DNA of 57,215 bases, taken from assembly GCA_037447655.1 (NCBI GenBank), contig JBBHKE010000837.1:1-57215 (forward strand), written 5' to 3'. Both the position numbers and the translations under genes were made by a program. Shown here piece by piece: positions 1 through 9,640 of the stretch. The notes under the pieces are model-generated. The model did not search any database. It was not told where the DNA came from and saw only the letters and a program-made list of their open reading frames with translations. How positions within the stretch are numbered: position 1 is the first letter of the stretch; every line of letters begins with the position of its first letter. The DNA comes from Zygnema cylindricum. Taxonomy: Eukaryota > Streptophyta > Zygnematophyceae > Zygnematales > Zygnemataceae.

Positions 1-185
1 AAGAGAAGAGTGAAGAGAGAGAAGAGAGAAGAGACATGATGTAAAGAGGCTTCGGCCAAGAACACTTATAAATCTTTTTGGCTGAATATTCCTCTTGTCT
101 TTTATGAGCTTCCGCTGTGTAATGATTAATGTTTTATGAATTATGTTTTGTAAAACTCTTTTGCTTAAGATCCTACACACATAGC
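1..185 (+). repeat. LTR-like repeat fragment, copy 1
   Basis: A purine-rich start (GAGAAGAG) is followed by GATGTAAAGAGGCTTC, CACTTATAAATC and TTATGAGCTTCCGCTGTGTA. The same ordered words recur at about 26,830-26,940, so this is a dispersed repeat. The TATA-like word followed by the CTTCCGCTGTGTAAT motif resembles the end of a copia-type LTR, and the intact copia LTR at 50.1 kb also has CTTCCGCT near its end. No coding sequence, primer-binding site or partner LTR is visible here. The LTR assignment is inference; the repeat itself is seen directly. Confidence 0.5.
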
Positions 186-239
186 ACAGGACAAATTGTT
201 ACACGTGCCATGCCACGCTATATACCATGAAAATCTTAA

Positions 240-415
240 TATAGAATAATATAAAGTACTATTATATAGCGTACTATATTTTTTCCACTTATTGCCGATA
301 AAGAATTTGTTGGTCTCGGAGCGATATATCGGGACCCTTGACCGTTCGATAATCGATAGCTATCGATATTGGTGTTATCGCGATAAATTTCTTGCCGATA
401 CACAACACTATTTAG
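240..415. repeat. Partial MITE with CGATA-rich terminal repeat
   Basis: The words CCGATAAAGAATTTGTTGGTC, GATATATCGGGACCC and CCGATACACAACACTA recur at 54,220-54,420 (same order) and 42,010-42,110 (reverse complement). The terminus, read inwards from the right, is TAGTGTTGTGTATCGG, a variant of the TAGTGTTGGGTATCG terminus of the hAT-like elements at 10.8, 34.6 and 38.1 kb. Only one end is present. Non-coding. Confidence 0.45.
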
Positions 416-522
416 GCGGTCGCTCTTTTGTTGTCTCTGATTTGAACTGTGGGCTAAACAAATGTCAACAGGTACAAATCCACACTATTAAATGTGGTGC
501 CTGCTTCTTTAACTTCTACAGT

Positions 523-826
523 ATAGTTCAAATGTAGGTGAAAGTAGGTCCATACAATATGCCTATTGTATGTAAAACATACAATATGACATTAAAGCCC
601 ATATTGTATTTGGACCTATTCGGACCAATTAAAAGATTCAGACCAAAAATTGGACCAATTAAAACATTTGGACCAAAACATTTTATTAACACCGTCAGAT
701 ACGTACAATCGGACGGTCGCTGATCAAAGTAGGGATCTAAGAAGATCAAATGAAGAGCCCATAACACAACTTACGATAAAGGCGTTGACCAAAGGCCTAC
801 CATAAAAACGCCTACTTTTGAACTAT
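523..826 (-). mobile_element. MITE family C, copy 1 (TIR CATAGTTCAAAAGTAGG)
   Basis: The element is bounded by ATAGTTCAAATGTAGG at the left and CCTACTTTTGAACTAT at the right, which are inverted repeats. Internally it has direct and inverted copies of ACAATATG/CATATTGTA and an AATTGGTCC-type motif. The same sequence lies in the opposite orientation at 13.2 kb, and interrupted at 36.3 kb. It has no coding capacity. Target-site duplication and superfamily are not clear. Confidence 0.6.
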
Positions 827-962
827 GTTCTATAGCCTACACACAATTTTGTAATATGCGCAGGAAAATCAGGAAATGATTTCCGCTGTACGTATTAAAT
901 AGAGTTATCTGTAACCGTATTGAATCTGATAGTAACAGAGTGTATCGTTATTAGTGTTGTTA

Positions 963-1898
963 GGGGGTGTTCCCATGTTTTAAAGTATCTACTTTTCTCT
1001 TGCTTTTTGCCCTAAAATTCAAGGAACTTTGACAAAAACTTTAGCCGTACGAAAAAATCATTTTTATCAAAGTAGAGTGAACGTCAATTCATACTTTGAA
1101 TGTACGGCGTGTTTGTCGTCATATGAATGCATTTTGGTGTTTTCCCCATTTCGACCCCCGGGCAAGAGAGTCTAGCCCAAGAAAAAACTTCTTCCAAAAT
1201 CACCTCGAGGGGGTGATTTTAGTTCAAGTACCGCCCAAACAGCGAATGAAAAACGAACTACGCACGCGCCACACGATTTGTAAAATTTTAGGACGAAGGA
1301 GAGTCCTCGCTATTTTTCTCCGTGCCCGTCACGCGCAATGTACGGAAAACAAACTGCAGGGGTCTCGGACCTCCAATTTCAATCATGGGTCCTTTGCAAA
1401 AAATTCCGCCGTCGTCACCTCTCCTCTCTCCCTCTCACACCATCGCTTGTATCTCACACTTTTTAAAATGAGACACGACAATATTGGTACAAAATGAAAG
1501 ATATTTTAAAAATATTTTTTCTGACAATTTTTAGGTTTTTTTTTAATGGCAAGTCAGTGAGAAAAGTAGAAATAACGAAATCGGAAAACCATGGCAGAAA
1601 GTTCTTGAATCCGTGACGTCGACGTTGTCACAAGCGAGCGTGACGTCACAATGTCACCAAGCTCTAAACATCTACAATTTCACAAAAATTTAGACGTCTA
1701 CCACTGTCGCTGATTTTGTTGGCGTCACCAATCGTCGGAAGTTTCGTAGTCGTCTTCAATCGTCACAAGATGTACCTACGTCTACAACCGTCACATGTCA
1801 AAGTTCCAATTTCGTTGACGCTCTTCAAAGTAGTACGGCGAATCTTCACTATATTCCAAAATACTTTATCAAAGTACCGATTACATGGGGACACCCCC
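963..1898 (+). mobile_element. PIF/Harbinger-type MITE, family A copy 1
   Basis: The termini are GGGGGTGTTCCCATGT and ACATGGGGACACCCCC, flanked on both sides by TTA (960-962 and 1899-1901). A TTA target duplication together with TIRs starting GGG(C/T)GTGT is the hallmark of Tourist-like, PIF/Harbinger-mobilised elements. About 936 bp long, with no transposase. The 133-codon ORF at 1096-1497 inside it has no recognisable product. Its right-hand TTA is also the left-hand TTA of the next element. Confidence 0.7.
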
Positions 1899-1901
1899 TT
1901 A

Positions 1902-2597
1902 GGGCGTGTCCCCATGTAACCGATATTTTGAAACGTTATTTTGGAATTTAGCGCTGATTTTACGGTGTACTTTTCAAAGTGTGCCTATGTCAATCGTTAC
2001 TTGCGCGTTCATTATTTTGAATATGTGGCAGCTGTACACGTCGCCAATACTTGCGAAACCCAAACTGCTGACATTTGTAGACGCCAACGGTCTCGGAACA
2101 AACTGCGGACATTTGTACGCCGCAAAGAGCTCCTGACATACTGGGACAACTGTCGACGCCGACTGTAATTTGTTAACGCCCACACGTGAACGACATAAGC
2201 AATCGCCTACGTCTACAAAATGACATTTGTAGACGCCCACAAGTGGACAACATAAGCAAACGGACAAACAATTTTTTTTTCGTGTATTCTCCCAACTGCA
2301 AAAAGACAAATGAAAACTTTTGACGCGTGCAACCCAAGATTTCTATTCGTCAATAGGGTAGTATTTTGATTAAAAGCAGGTCACTATTTGATTTCATTAC
2401 AAGTGTGAAGATGAGCTGGAAGTGGGTCGCGATGATAATACTGCCAAATCGCCGTACATTTCAAGTTCCAAGATGACGCAAAATGTATTTGAGTTTTTGC
2501 CCATTTTTCGTACGGCGTAATATTTTCAAGTAGGAAGTCCCATTTTCTGTGTAAACGACGGGAAAAAACCCTTACTTGAACACATGGGGAGACGCCC
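1902..2597 (-). mobile_element. PIF/Harbinger-type MITE, family A copy 2
   Basis: The termini are GGGCGTGTCCCCATGT and ACATGGGGAGACGCCC, flanked by TTA at 1899-1901 and 2598-2600. The 696 bp element is a close inverted relative of the 706 bp element at 17,797-18,502. Inside are repeated TTTGTAGACGCC/GGCGTCTACAAA words. It abuts copy 1, sharing one TTA, which suggests it inserted into the target duplication of its neighbour. Non-autonomous. Confidence 0.75.
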
Positions 2598-2624
2598 TTA
2601 GTGTTTGTATTATTTGATTTTTTC

Positions 2625-2790
2625 GTTAATTAAAACATCCTTTCTCCTTGCACACTTTCCAATCCAACGGTTGAGATTGAAAATCGAGATTGTCACCTTA
2701 CCTTGGCGATATCCAATCAAAATCGGACATGTGTACACGGAAAAAATATGTTTTATGTTGGCAAAAAAAAATAAAAATTAATAAAACGAA
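2625..2790. repeat. Degraded palindromic MITE (family D)
   Basis: The segment contains ACATCCTTTCTCC, a middle with AATCGGACATGTGTAC, and a right arm ending in a TGTTTTATGTTGGCAAAAAA word. This is the arm-loop-arm layout of the complete family D hairpin elements at 14.9, 16.7, 35.6 and 39.0 kb. The terminal TATCGCTATTAG part is lost or very divergent. Non-coding. Confidence 0.4.
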
Positions 2791-2879
2791 CATTACACGT
2801 GTCTTGACTCGAATATTTTATCCTCTGTACCAGTTTGAAACCGTTGATAGGTTAAATAATTTGTATCCCTAAGCGCCGA

Positions 2880-3650
2880 AATCAACCCACGATAGTAGGT
2901 ATGTGAAATCTTTGTCGGAAATCTTTTTCACAAAACGACAAAACAGCATCAAACCGCCCAAACTTCCTTTGGCAAACCGTACCACTATTGACCGAAAACG
3001 ACAGAATGTTGACTCGACCCGATTATTACCAGTCATTTCCTCTAAAATAAATAAATAACTGCAGTGGAGACTGGAGACAGATCGTCGTACTTTTGTGTTT
3101 ACAAGAATCCAGCCATTCATACGGCGCCACGTCACTAATGATGGTCGATCTGCAGATCTCGCATAAGAGACAAGCTCTGCCGTTGAAAAATTGACGATCT
3201 TTTGTCGTTTTGTGACGACCGGTACTGTAGACGCCAACCGCAATCTCCGTACACCGAGTCAAACCCGTTGCGCGCCTAAAAAAAAGGATTTGTCGCATGC
3301 GACGCCGTTTTTTTCGTCGGACGACCAAATTATTCGTCGCACGGAAACAGAATTGTCGCACGAAGTCAAACTTCGTCGAATCGAGCCAAGTTCCGTCGTA
3401 TCGAACGAACTTTTTGTCGCACGGAAACAGATTTTGTCGCACAGCGATCACATTACGTCGCTTGACGACAAATTCTATCGTCCTGCGACATCGCTTCGCG
3501 AACATGTCGAAATCCGAGTTTGTCGTATTCGAAAAAGAGCCGCCGACGTTTTTCCGGCGCGCAGTAAACATTAAATCGGAAAAACGAAAAATAAAAAAAA
3601 CTAAAAAACGAAAAATAAAAAACGGCTGATCTGTCTCCTCCGACCGAAAT
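2880..3650. other. Anonymous region upstream of expansin gene 1
   Basis: No gene is recognised. The stretch has many irregular repeats built on TTGTCGCACGGAAACAG and TCGTCG (about 3,290-3,540). These produce overlapping open frames on both strands without codon bias or domain content. It lies directly upstream of the putative promoter of expansin gene 1, so it may contain regulatory sequence, but nothing specific can be called. Confidence 0.4.
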
Positions 3651-3669
3651 AACCTCCCACCGAAGAAAA

Positions 3670-3690
3670 ACATATATATAAAAAAGAGGG
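3670..3690 (+). promoter_or_regulatory. Putative TATA box of expansin gene 1
   Basis: CATATATATAAAAAAG is a good plant TATA element. It lies about 400 bp before the ATG at 4080. The intervening sequence is a GA minisatellite and then a CT stretch, which would form a purine/pyrimidine-rich 5' UTR. No transcript evidence is available, so the start site is inferred. Confidence 0.4.
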
Positions 3691-3691
3691 A

Positions 3692-3910
3692 CAGGGGAAG
3701 AGGGAGAGGGATAGAGAGAGAGGGATAGAGAGAGAGGGATAGAGAGAGAGGGATAGAGAGAGAGGGATAGAGAGAGAGGGATAGAGAGAGGGATAGAGAG
3801 AAAGAGAGTGAGAGAGAGAGAGAATGAGAACGAGAGAAGAAAACTAGATCTCTCCAATATCTTTCCGAATATTTCAAGAATCTCTCTCTATCTCTCTCTC
3901 TCTCTCTCAA
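3692..3910. repeat. GA minisatellite (16-mer GGGATAGAGAGAGA) and CT run in 5' UTR
   Basis: About five head-to-tail copies of a 16 bp unit containing GGGATAGAGAGAG run from 3,710 to 3,800. Shorter GA repeats follow, and then a (TC)n stretch at 3,884-3,908. The array sits between the TATA-like element and the start codon of expansin gene 1. Open frames across it encode only Ser/Leu or Glu/Arg repeats and are not genes. Confidence 0.75.
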
Positions 3911-4079
3911 GTGTTTGAAACAACAAACAAACCTGAGAGAAACTGTGGAAATTTTAAGAAAGCTAAGAAAATTTGTGGGAAATTTTTGGGATTTTTCTTG
4001 GGGAATCTGTAGGAAATTTTTTGATTTTTTGGGATTTTTTGGGATTTTTTGGGATTTTTTGGTTAGTTGTTTTGTAGCT

Positions 4080-7000
4080 ATGGCCTCTAGATCTGCCACG
4101 TGGGATAATTTTCTGTGCGTTTTATTATTGATAGTCTGCCACGTGGCGGTCTCTGATGGGTTGTACGGAGGGTTAGAGGGAACCTCCACCGGGACGTGGT
4201 ATGGACCGGCAGACGGGGATGGGACAGATGGTAACCTCTTTCTCTCTCCCCTTCCCTTCTCCCCCCTTTCTCTATCCCTCTTTCGCTCTCTCTCTCTCTC
4301 TCTCCCTCCCTCCCTCTCCCTCTCTCTCTCCCCCCCTTACTCTCTCTTCCCTCTATTTTCTCCCATATTCCTACCATTTTTCCCCTTTCTCTCCCTCCTC
4401 AAATTATTCTCTCTCCCCAACTTCCCCCTCTCCTTTCCCTCTTCTTTCCCTTCCTTTGCCTTCACCCCCCATTCCCTCAACGTTTCCTTTTCTCTTCCCT
4501 CTCCCTTCGCTCTCCCTATCACTCCCTTCTCTTTCTCTCTCTTCCCTCCCCCTCTCCTCTGACGTTTCCTTCCACCCGTCCTTTCCCTTCCTTCACCCTT
4601 CCTTTTTAACTCTCAATCCGAATGCCTCTTTCTTTCCTTTCTCTTCCCTCTCCCTTTTCTTTTCCTTTCCCTCCCTCCCCCCCTCCCTCCCTCCCTCCCT
4701 CCCTCCCTCCTCCCTCCTTTCCGCATCTTCTTCCACTCTGTCCCTTTCTCTGTCCTCTCCCTTCCCTGTCTCTATTTTCCCTTTTTCCCCCTCTCTTCCT
4801 TTTCTAATTTCTTCTTACTTCCCTCTTGTTCCCTCTCTTCTCCCTCTTTCTTTCCCCTCTACCTCTTCCTTTTCTCTGTGCCTCTACTTCTCTCTCCCTT
4901 TTGCTCCCTTTCTTCTCCCCCCTTCTGCCTCTCCCTTTCCTACCCCCTCTTCCCTCTCCCTTCCATCTTTTTCCCTCGGCTCCTTCCCCTCTCCCCTCCT
5001 CCCTTTCCCTCTCCCCTGTGTCCCTCTCTTCTCCTTCCTCCTTTCCGTCGCCCTTTCTCTCTCTTTCCCTCTCCCTTACACACTCCCCTCTGTGTCTTCC
5101 TCCCTCCTTCCCTCTCTCTATGCTCTTCCTTTGATTCTGTAAATAATTTCGTGTCTCCAATTTTTTCCTTTGAAATTCAATCATTTCCCATCTTTTCCTT
5201 CTTTTCCTTTTAGTTTAACTTATTATATTTCGTTTTTTTTTCTTGTAATCTCATAATTTTTTGTACATTTTCTTTAGTTTTTTTCTTTGTTTTTTTTTTC
5301 TTTGTATATTCCCGTATTTTTCCCCAACTTTTCCCCGTCCTTTCCTTATATATATATATACATATTTACATATATATATACATATATATATATTTATATA
5401 TATATAACGTTTTCCGTAATTTTTTAACAATCGTACTTTATAATTTAGTGCGTACTAAATGATCCCGTACAGTCGGAGCGTGCGGGCCCCACTCCTTTCC
5501 CTCCTTTTCCTTAACATTTCTTCTTACGTTTTCCCCACTTTTTTCCTAACATCTTCGTACTTTATTTTTCGTGCGTACTTTATTTTCCGTACAGCTGGAG
5601 CGTGTGGGTACGGACTTCTGGCGGCGACTCCGTACAAGGCGTTTGTGGCGGCAGGGAGCGCCCCCCTATTTCAGAACGGGGGGGGGTGTGGGACCTGTTA
5701 CCAGGTAAGAAAAAATACGAAAAAAATACGAAAAAAAATACGAAAAAAAATCGGAAAAATACGGAAAAATAGTGAGAAGGTGGATAATTAAACGATTTAC
5801 GAATTTGGATAAAAAAGAGGGAAAAATCGACGTCATTTGAGACCTTTTTGACCCGTTTTTATACCGCTATTTTTACCACTTTTATACCGTTTTTTGGACC
5901 CGTTTATACTCCCTTTTACAAACTTTTGCCTTAACTGACCCCCCCTTACTTTTTCCTCCTCTCTCTTACCGTACCTCTTTTTGTCGTTTTCCAGGTCCAG
6001 TGCGTAAATAACCCCCTTTGTTCGTCCACACCAATAATTGTGGCCATTACGGACCTTTGTCCGGGCGGCGATTTTTGCAGTGGAGGTTTGACTCATTTTG
6101 ACTTTTCCGGTACGGCTTTTGGGGCTCTCGCTCTCCCCGGACAAGGAAACGCTTTAAGAGCCGTGGGAGTTTTGGATATTTCTTATCAAAGGTAGGGAAA
6201 AAAAAAGTTCCCCTTTTTTTTTGGGATTTTTGGTATTTTTTTGGTATTTTTTTGGTATTTTTTGGTATTTTTTTGGTATTCTTTCTGGTATTTTTTTGGA
6301 TTTTTTGATGTTTTTTGGTTTTTTTTTGGTTTTTTTCTCTCTCCCTTGGCAAGGAGTCCCTCTGAGAGCCATGGGAGTTTTGGATATTTCTTTATAAAAG
6401 GTAGTTTTTTTTTTGGTTTTTTTTTGGTTTTTTTTTTTATTTTTTTGGTTTTTTTTTGGTATCTTTTCGATGGTTATTTGGTGGGTTTTGGGGGATTTTT
6501 TGGCATTTTTTGGGTATTTTTTGCTATTTTTCTTGCTATTATTTTTTTAGCATATGTATACCTTAATTTTGACCTTCTTTTTATTTGTTATTATTATTTT
6601 TTCTTATTTGCGGATTTTATTTTGAGAATTTGGGCATCTTCCCTTCTGTTTTGGTGGTGTTATTTTTTTTGTCCTCTTTTTTACCTTTTTTTGGTATTTT
6701 TTTTTTTACAGGGCTGCTTGTCCATACGCTCAGAATAATATATTTGTAGAAATACTTGGCTGTAAAACAGGTAAGACTCTCTTTTTTTTTGCGAAAGTCT
6801 CCGGAACCGTCCCATATGGCTGTAAAACAGGTAAGACTCTCTTTTTTTTTGCGAAAGTCTCTTTTTTGGGAAGCAATTTTTTTTTTTTTTTTTAACATTA
6901 CATATTTTTGCAAAATTCTTTTTTGGGAAGTTTTTCTTTTTAAAAAGATGCGAAATTAGTTAAGCCTGAAATTAAAAAAATAACCAGTTTTATTTTTTTA

Positions 7001-7523
7001 TTAATAATATTATTATTGTTAATATTATTATTGTTATTTCTTTCTTTGTCCCTCCCTTTTTTTTGTTTCTCCAAACTTTTTCGGCTATTTTAGGCGACCC
7101 GGACGTATTTATGTTTTGTCAAGACCAGCCTCCTCCTTATCTCCCCCTCCCTACTCTCCCGTTCTGTTGCTGGAGTAAAAAGAAAATAGAAAAAAAAGTG
7201 TTAATACACGACCCGAGGGAGTATGAGGCAGGTGTTTATCTTTTTTTTTTCTTCCATTTTTTTTTGCGATGAGCGATCCGACATGATCCTCCTTCTGATC
7301 TGACGATCTGTTTTTTTTTTTTTCTTTTTCATTTATCAAAGACAATTCAATCTTTATCGAAAGATTATCTGATTTATATTTATCCATTATTTTTTTTTTT
7401 TATTTATTATTATTATTATTATTATTTTGTTACTATTTCTTTTGATCATTTGATTTATTATTACTATCCATTTTTATTATTATTATTACTACTATTTATT
7501 TTTATTATTTTTATTATAATTAC

Positions 7524-7561
<38 letters not shown>

Positions 7562-8276
7562 TTATTCTTTCATTATTATTATTGTTATTACTTTTTGATA
7601 ATTTATTATTTTATTATTATTTTTTATTTTTTTTCCAGGAGAAACAATTATTTGTCCAAAAACCATCCCCTCTAATTTCGTCGCCGGAACTTTATACGAT
7701 TGTGGGGCGCAATTCTCCTCCGGAGCCCTTCCCTCCACCCCTACTGCCACCCTCTCTTCTCCCCCTCCTCCCCCAAAATCTCCTCCTCCTTCCCTTATTT
7801 CCTCCCCCCCTCCGCCTCCCCCCAAATCTCTCCCTTCTCCTCTCCCTCCGCCCCCCAAATCTCTCCCTCCGCCCCCCAAATCTATCCCTCCACCCCCTAC
7901 CGCCAAATCGCCCCCTCGAGGTAAAACCTCCACCAGAAAATGCGAAAAGATTTTGTTTAAAAAAAAAAAAAAAAAGCATCCAAAAAAAAAAAAAAGATAA
8001 TAATATTATAAAAAAAGAAGATTAAAAAAAAAAAGGTTAATACTGGATAATTATATACATATTTTCAAATCAGTGGTAAATTTCTATTTCACTTTTTTTT
8101 TTTTTTTTTTTTTACATGCAAAAATAGAAAAATTAATAAAATGAAAAAAAAAAAAAAAAGAGAAAAAAAAAAAGGCGACGAAATTTCCAAATGTTTCCAA
8201 ACCAAAAAATAAACAATCAAATTTTTCAGTTTTAGATTTTTTTCTTTTTTTTCTTTTGCTATACTTTCTAACACAA

Positions 8277-8348
<72 letters not shown>

Positions 8349-8702
8349 CCCCCCCCTCTCTCCCAATTTCTCTCCCTCTCTCTCCCTCCCTCCCCTCTCC
8401 CTCTTTCCCTACCCCCTCTCTCTCCCTCCCTCTCCCTCCACCCCTCAGGAAGAACCCTCGTCGTCTCCCAAACCCTCAGAAACTCCCTTCCCTTCGCTTC
8501 CTCCTCCTCCCCCCACCGAAAACTGTACCATTTTTTTGTCTCATTCAAAAACTCCGGTACAGAACCAATCAATAATTTGTCTTTTAGTGCAAAAAATCCG
8601 GAAACGACATTTTTCGGAACTTCGAACCTCGTGAATTTGGGAAAAAAACGTTTTTACTCTCCCAAAAAACGCCTTACCGATTCCGGCCGGAGGGACTTAT
8701 AA
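4080..8702 (+). CDS. EXPB: Beta-expansin-type protein with extensin-like linker and C-terminal CBM49-like module (gene 1)
   Basis: Proposed exons: 4080-4230, 5595-5704, 5995-6191, 6712-6770, 7094-7231, 7639-7920 and 8449-8702, all with GT/AG borders and matching phases (1,0,2,1,1,1). The protein is a secreted, non-enzymatic wall-loosening factor. It has a signal peptide (about residues 1-26), then TWYGPADGDGTD, GACGYG, GCGTCYQ, TDLCPGGDFC and the HFD motif of the GH45-like domain 1. A shortened, divergent domain 2 ends in the family signature ETIICPKTIPSNF and YDCGAQFSS. Next come extensin-like SPPPPPK, KSPPPS and PPPPKS repeats. The last exon reads KLYHFFVSFKNSGTEPINNL, like the start of a CBM49 module of class C GH9 cellulases. 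As written, the frame shifts after NLVNLGK (A-run 8642-8648) and stops at 8702. The other frame, to TAG at 8763, carries the expected CBM49 end (TLPKNALPIPAGG, FSYQRVEGMVEFTI). It reads as about 396 residues, or about 416 with one fewer A. Acceptor 8479 is an alternative for the last exon. Confidence 0.7.
4231..5594 (+). other. Intron 1 of expansin gene 1: 0.9 kb polypyrimidine tract
   Basis: From about 4,235 to 5,130 the coding strand is almost purely C and T, with irregular CCCTCTCC and CTTTCC repeats. Then come T-rich sequence, a TA-rich stretch (5,346-5,406), and a degenerate copy of the exon 2 splice acceptor (5,432-5,486). Long open frames here (for example 313 codons of Ser/Pro/Leu/Phe) are composition artefacts. 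Confidence 0.7.
5432..5486 (+). repeat. Duplicated pseudo-acceptor of exon 2 (gene 1)
   Basis: CGTACTTTA, GTGCGTACT and CCGTACAG followed by GGAGCGTG appear here in the same order as at 5,556-5,608. There they form the branch, acceptor and first bases of exon 2. The spacing is about 122 bp. The upstream copy is mutated after the AG and does not continue the expansin frame. Confidence 0.7.
6337..6405 (+). repeat. Duplicated 3' end of exon 3 plus donor, inside intron 3 (gene 1)
   Basis: GAGAGCCATGGGAGTTTTGG, then ATATTTCTTTATAAAAGGTAG, repeats the end of exon 3 and its 5' splice site (6,154-6,197: GAGCCGTGGGAGTTTTGG, ATATTTCTTATCAAAGGTAG) about 210 bp downstream. The copy has small indels that break the expansin frame. 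It is an intronic relic of a tandem duplication. Confidence 0.75.
6757..6861 (+). repeat. 60 bp tandem duplication containing the exon 4 splice donor
   Basis: TGGCTGTAAAACAGGTAAGA followed by CTCTCTTT and GCGAAAGTCTC occurs twice with an exact 60 bp period. There are thus two identical 5' splice sites, at 6771 and 6831. Because 60 is a multiple of three and the intervening frame is open, use of the second donor adds 20 residues to domain 2. Confidence 0.85.
7921..8448 (+). other. Intron 6 of gene 1 with poly(A), poly(T) and (CT)n
   Basis: The donor is CTCGAG/GTAAAA, in the middle of the Ser-Pro linker. The intron holds A runs, T runs and a long (TC)n microsatellite (8,283-8,347). It ends in a pyrimidine tract with the acceptor CCCCTCAG at 8448; a second CTCAG follows at 8479. 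If the intron were retained, the extensin frame would end in Lys-rich residues and stop at about 7999. Confidence 0.6.
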
Positions 8703-8762
8703 CGGTTTTAGTTACCAAAGGGTGGAGGGGATGGTGGAGTTTACTATTATAAGTCAAAGTTA

Positions 8763-9200
8763 GAGGGAGGGAGGGAGAGAGGGAGAGAGGGAGAGGGAGG
8801 GAGAGAGGGAGGGAGAGAGGGAGGGAGAAAGGGAGGGAGGGAGGGAGGGAGGGAGGGTGAGAAGATTTAGTTTCCTAAAAGAGAAGGAATTACAGTTCTC
8901 AGCCAATCCCAAATTTAAAGTGGAGTGATAAAGATTATGAGAGAGGAGAGGGAGGGAGAGAGAGAGAGGGAAAGAGAGGGAGGGAGAGAGAAGATAGAGA
9001 GAGATAGAGAAAAAACAGATGAAAAACTGGAAACACTAACAAAAACGGAAGATGGAAAGGGAAAAAGAAAAAACAAAAAAGACAATGTAAACGGAAAAGT
9101 GAAACAGAGAAAGGAAAACGGAGAAAAAAATTTAGAGGGAAAAAAAAAATAGAATAAAGAAAAACCCAAACAGAGATGTAAATAGAAATAAAGAAAGGTT
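8763..9200. repeat. GGGAGA-type purine repeats after gene 1
   Basis: Irregular GGGAGG and GAGAGG repeats (8,765-8,860 and 8,940-9,010) follow the CBM49 frame directly, then A-rich sequence with an AATAAA at about 9,153 that could be a polyadenylation signal for gene 1. No gene is seen. Confidence 0.5.
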
Positions 9201-9640
9201 TTTTTTTAAGTAGAGAGAGATCCTTTCAAACTGTTTTGCATTTTTTCACTATTTTTTTTTTTTTTTTTTTTTTTGGGGTTTTTTTTTTATTTTTCATACA
9301 TACTTGTACTCTAAATTGATGGCCATTTTTTTCAACTTTTTTCCAAATTTTCAATTTTTTTTTTTTTTTGGATAATTCTTTTGGAATATAAAATACATTT
9401 CTTTTTTTCCGGTCTTTTTTTTTTTTTTAAATCTATGAAAGCATCTTGCTTCATTGATGTTTTTTTTTTACTTTTATTTGTACTTTTTTTTTTTTTTGAC
9501 ATTTGATGTATTTTTAACAAATTTCTTTCGCAAGTCTGCCCGAAAATGACAAAAAATTTAATGGCTGACCAGAAAAAACCAAAAAAAAGAATAATTCCTT
9601 AATATAGTATATAAATTACGCCTTCAAAGTTTAGCCCCTC
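9200..9640. other. T-rich anonymous sequence
   Basis: Poly(T) runs of 10 to 24 bases separated by short unique sequence. No open frame of interest, no repeat shared with other parts of the window, and no regulatory motif that I can support. Confidence 0.4.

Noticed and set aside
3026-4189. 387-codon minus-strand frame upstream of gene 1
   Set aside because: It passes through GA repeats and the antisense of exon 1, has no recognisable domain, and composition changes abruptly along it.
4201-5142. 313-codon Pro/Ser-rich frame overlapping exon 1 of expansin gene 1
   Set aside because: It is the pyrimidine-rich intron 1 read in another frame. The expansin exons on both sides join cleanly without it.
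7450-7637. Ile/Leu/Tyr-rich frame that could look like a membrane protein
   Set aside because: It is the ATT/TTA-repeat intron just before the last expansin exon of gene 1.
8480-8763. Alternative last exon of gene 1 starting at acceptor 8479 (ETPFPSLPPPPPTENC)
   Set aside because: It gives a good Pro-rich linker but needs two frameshifts to reach the CBM49-like sequence, whereas acceptor 8448 needs only one. It is kept as a possible minor isoform.
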